Positions 4,924 to 7,656 of a stretch of DNA of 7,656 nucleotides are shown here, piece by piece (within the stretch, counting starts at the first letter, position 1; every line of letters starts with the position of its first letter). Both the position numbers and the translations under genes were made by a program. Under the pieces are notes generated by a model. The model did not search any database, was not told where the DNA came from, and saw only the letters and a program-made list of their open reading frames with translations. The stretch covers positions 1-7,656 of the forward strand of contig JBEIDK010000149.1 of the NCBI GenBank assembly GCA_040383485.1, written 5' to 3'. The stretch comes from JBEIDK01 sp040383485. Lineage in GTDB: Bacteria > Bacteroidota > Bacteroidia > UBA4408.

Positions 4924-7656
4924 ATGCAACAAAAAAAAATATTTCTCCTCGATGCCTTTGCACTCATTTTCAGGGCATACTATGCTTTTATCAATAATCC
5001 TCGTATTAGTTCTAAGGGATTAAATACATCCGCAATTTTTGGATTTACGAATGCCTTATTGGATGTCATTAAAAAACAAAACCCAACACATATTGCAGTG
5101 GTTTTTGATAGCAAGGAAGACACTGTAAGGCATGAAGCATATCCTCAATACAAGGCCAATCGCGATGAGGCTCCTGAAGATTTGAGTAGAGCCATTCCAT
5201 ATATTTTTAAATTATTAGATGCCTTAAATATTAAGTATTATATCCTATCTGGGTACGAAGCCGATGATATTATTGGAACCATTGCACATGATGCTGCCAG
5301 CAAAGATTTTGAGGTATTTATGATGACTCCCGATAAGGATTATGCGCAGTTGGTAACAGATAAGATAAAAATGTTTAAGCCAGCACGATTGGGCAATGAT
5401 GTTGAAATATTGGGTGTAGAGGAAGTGCGTAAAAAGTTTGATGTAGAAGAACCAATTCAGGTTATTGACTTACTTGGTTTGATGGGCGATAAAGTAGATA
5501 ACATACCAGGAATACCCGGAATAGGAGAGAAGACAGCTGTTTCGCTTATCAAGCAATTTGGCTCTATTGAAAACTTGATTGCTAACACCGATCAATTAAA
5601 AGGAAAACAAAAAGAAAATGTAATTGCTTATGCCGAGCAAGGATTGTTGTCGAAACGTTTGGCAACAATTATTTTGGATGTTCCTATTGAATGGAATGAA
5701 GATGAAACCCTACGTCGTGAAGTTAATAAAGATGCAGTACGAGAATTATTTGCAGAGCTAGAGTTTAAGAGACTTGCTGCTACTTTACTTGGGGAGGTTT
5801 TGCCTTCTGAGCTAGGTGCAGCTCCCGATTTATTTTCTACTCCTCAAGATGAATTAGAAACCGTTGAAGTTGAACAAAAAACTTTTAATACCATCGAAAC
5901 AGTTCCTCATCAATATCACTTAATTCAAACTGAAGAAGAGTGCCATAAATTAGCTGCGGAATTAGTAAATTGCGGTACCATATGTTTTGATACAGAAACA
6001 ACGGCGTTAGAAACTTATGAAGCAGAATTAGTTGGTATTTCATTCGCAATAAAAGCCCATGAAGCATATTATATTCCTATACCTTCTGACCAGTTCGAAG
6101 CTCAAAAGTTCGTTGAAATATTTAGACCCGTTTTTGAAAACGAAAAATCATTAAAGGTGGGGCAAAACATTAAATACGATTTAGCAATTCTTAAAAATTA
6201 TGGGGTTGAACTGAAAGGGAAAATGTTCGACACCATGTTGGCTCATTATCTTATAAATCCAGATAGTAAGCATGGTATGGATGCCTTGGCCGAAAATTAT
6301 TTGCAGTATAAAACAGTTTCAATTACTGAATTGATAGGCGCAAAAGGCAAGACACAAAAAAGTATGCGTGATGTGCCAATTGAAAAAATTGCTTCATATG
6401 CTGCTGAAGATGCTGACATTACTTATCAATTATATTTGAAATTTAATGAGTTGTTAGGTGATGATAGCAGGATGAAATCAGTGTTGATGGACATTGAAAC
6501 ACCATTAATTCCAGTACTTGCAGCTATGGAGTACGAAGGAATAAAGATTGATGTACCTGCCCTCAAATCAATTTCATCAGGACTGGAAGGAGAAATTGCG
6601 ATAGTAGAAAAAGAAATTTTGGATTTGGCTGGAGTACCATTTAACATTGCATCTCCAAAACAATTAGGCGACGTACTTTTCGAAGTATTGAAAATAGATG
6701 AGAAGGCCAAAAAGACTAAAACTGGTCAATACGCCACTGGAGAAGAAGTTTTAATTAAGTTAGTGAATAAGCATCCTATCATCAATAAAATTCTTGATTT
6801 TAGAGAATTAGTAAAATTAAAAAATACTTATGTAGATACCTTACCAGAGTTAATTAATAGGAAAACAAATAGGGTTCACACTTCATATAATCAAGCGGTT
6901 GCGGCAACAGGCAGGTTAAGTAGCAATAATCCTAACTTGCAAAATATTCCAATACGTACTGCTCGTGGTCGTGAAATACGAAAAGCATTTGTAGCCCGAA
7001 ACGACGATTTTACTTTGCTTTCGGCAGATTACTCACAGATTGAATTGAGAATTATTGCAGCATTAAGCCAAGATGAAAATATGATTGCAGCATTTAATAG
7101 TGGTTTGGATATTCATACAGCAACTGCTGCAAGGGTTTATAATGTTGATGTTTCAGAAGTAACAAGTGATATGCGTAGAAATTCAAAGCAAGTAAATTTT
7201 GGAATTATTTACGGTATTAGTGCTTTTGGTTTGAGTGAACGCATCAACATTAGCCGAACCGAGGCAAAAGAAATTATTGATAACTATTTTGCCACTTATC
7301 CTGGTATAAAAGAGTATATGAATAATACCATCAAAAACGCCAGAGAAAAAGGATATGTAGAGACAATTATTGGCAGAAGAAGATACTTGCGCGACATTAA
7401 TAGTGCGAATGCCATTGTGCGTGGATTTGCCGAACGTAACGCGATTAATGCTCCTATACAAGGCTCTGCTGCCGACATGATAAAGTTAGCGATGATTAAT
7501 ATTCAGGATGAATTTTTGAAGCAAAAATTACAGAGCAGAATGACCTTGCAAGTACATGATGAATTGGTATTTGATGTATATAAGCCCGAAATGGATATTG
7601 TTAAAAGTATTGTAAAAGAAGGTATGCAGAACGCAATGCCTATGGCTGTGCCAATT
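4924..7656 (+). CDS. polA: DNA polymerase I (3' partial)
   Basis: The frame is uninterrupted for 911 codons to the window edge; the family's usual ending suggests about 15 residues are missing. The enzyme removes RNA primers and fills gaps in Okazaki-fragment maturation and excision repair. The ATG at 4924 places the conserved start LLDAFALIFRAYYAF at residues 8-22; no Shine-Dalgarno is visible. The 5'-nuclease domain (~1-290) has D10, D62, EADD (112-115), TPDKD (135-139), MGDKVDN (187-193) and the GIPGIGEKTA helical hairpin. The proofreading domain has all three exo motifs: D356/E358 in DTET, D419 in GQNIKYD, and Y492/D496. The polymerase domain has TGRLSS (662-667), motif A D702 in DYSQIELR, motif B R751, K755, F759 and Y763, and motif C H878-D879-E880. 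All three activities should therefore be intact. F759 corresponds to E. coli F762. A run of nine A at 4931-4939 lies just after the start. Confidence 0.98.
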   Translation, partial: MQQKKIFLLDAFALIFRAYYAFINNPRISSKGLNTSAIFGFTNALLDVIKKQNPTHIAVVFDSKEDTVRHEAYPQYKANRDEAPEDLSRAIPYIFKLLDALNIKYYILSGYEADDIIGTIAHDAASKDFEVFMMTPDKDYAQLVTDKIKMFKPARLGNDVEILGVEEVRKKFDVEEPIQVIDLLGLMGDKVDNIPGIPGIGEKTAVSLIKQFGSIENLIANTDQLKGKQKENVIAYAEQGLLSKRLATIILDVPIEWNEDETLRREVNKDAVRELFAELEFKRLAATLLGEVLPSELGAAPDLFSTPQDELETVEVEQKTFNTIETVPHQYHLIQTEEECHKLAAELVNCGTICFDTETTALETYEAELVGISFAIKAHEAYYIPIPSDQFEAQKFVEIFRPVFENEKSLKVGQNIKYDLAILKNYGVELKGKMFDTMLAHYLINPDSKHGMDALAENYLQYKTVSITELIGAKGKTQKSMRDVPIEKIASYAAEDADITYQLYLKFNELLGDDSRMKSVLMDIETPLIPVLAAMEYEGIKIDVPALKSISSGLEGEIAIVEKEILDLAGVPFNIASPKQLGDVLFEVLKIDEKAKKTKTGQYATGEEVLIKLVNKHPIINKILDFRELVKLKNTYVDTLPELINRKTNRVHTSYNQAVAATGRLSSNNPNLQNIPIRTARGREIRKAFVARNDDFTLLSADYSQIELRIIAALSQDENMIAAFNSGLDIHTATAARVYNVDVSEVTSDMRRNSKQVNFGIIYGISAFGLSERINISRTEAKEIIDNYFATYPGIKEYMNNTIKNAREKGYVETIIGRRRYLRDINSANAIVRGFAERNAINAPIQGSAADMIKLAMINIQDEFLKQKLQSRMTLQVHDELVFDVYKPEMDIVKSIVKEGMQNAMPMAVPI

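Noticed and set aside
4924..7656. Intein or frameshift in polA
   Set aside because: All family motifs appear in order with normal spacing and the frame is continuous, so there is no insertion or break.

Overview
The window is AT-rich and most likely comes from a member of the Bacteroidota. Three proteins end in a recognisable type A C-terminal sorting domain of the type IX secretion system (T9SS), a fourth ends in a close relative of it, starts lack Shine-Dalgarno sequences, and the last gene encodes a DNA polymerase I of the Bacteroidota kind. I cannot name the genus.

Positions 1-4175 hold a tightly packed, co-directional run of four related genes for predicted secreted or surface proteins. 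Gene 1 is cut at its 5' end by the window edge. Genes 1/2 and 3/4 overlap through ATGA junctions, and genes 2/3 are one base apart, so the four are probably one transcript. Three modules recur: a small two-cysteine domain (CP..KG.AVY.AR...YRN.CE), a jelly-roll-like domain running from NLV..GSFED to YY.DDV, and the T9SS sorting domain. Genes 1 and 2 carry all three. Gene 3 has the two-cysteine domain and the sorting domain but no signal peptide. Gene 4 has a signal peptide, the jelly-roll and the sorting domain. A GC-rich palindromic repeat is inserted in frame in genes 3 and 4, in opposite orientations, each time in a segment between recognisable domains. Genes 1 and 2 share a sharply bounded block of 119 identical bases.

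Positions 4176-4923 are non-coding and unusually structured. First comes an array of nearly four 58-bp tandem repeats, each carrying two TGCAAAGT sites exactly 21 bp apart and closed by an inverted copy. A plain AT-rich spacer with a weak candidate promoter follows. Then come 34 consecutive, unbroken 7-bp units (consensus TAANNAC, almost free of G on the + strand) that run to within 8 bases of the next start codon. These heptamers are the most unusual thing in the window.

Positions 4924-7656 hold polA, DNA polymerase I, lacking only about its last 15 residues. The 5'-nuclease, 3'-5' proofreading and polymerase active-site residues are all present. It is a housekeeping gene, and the secreted-protein cluster upstream has no evident functional tie to it.
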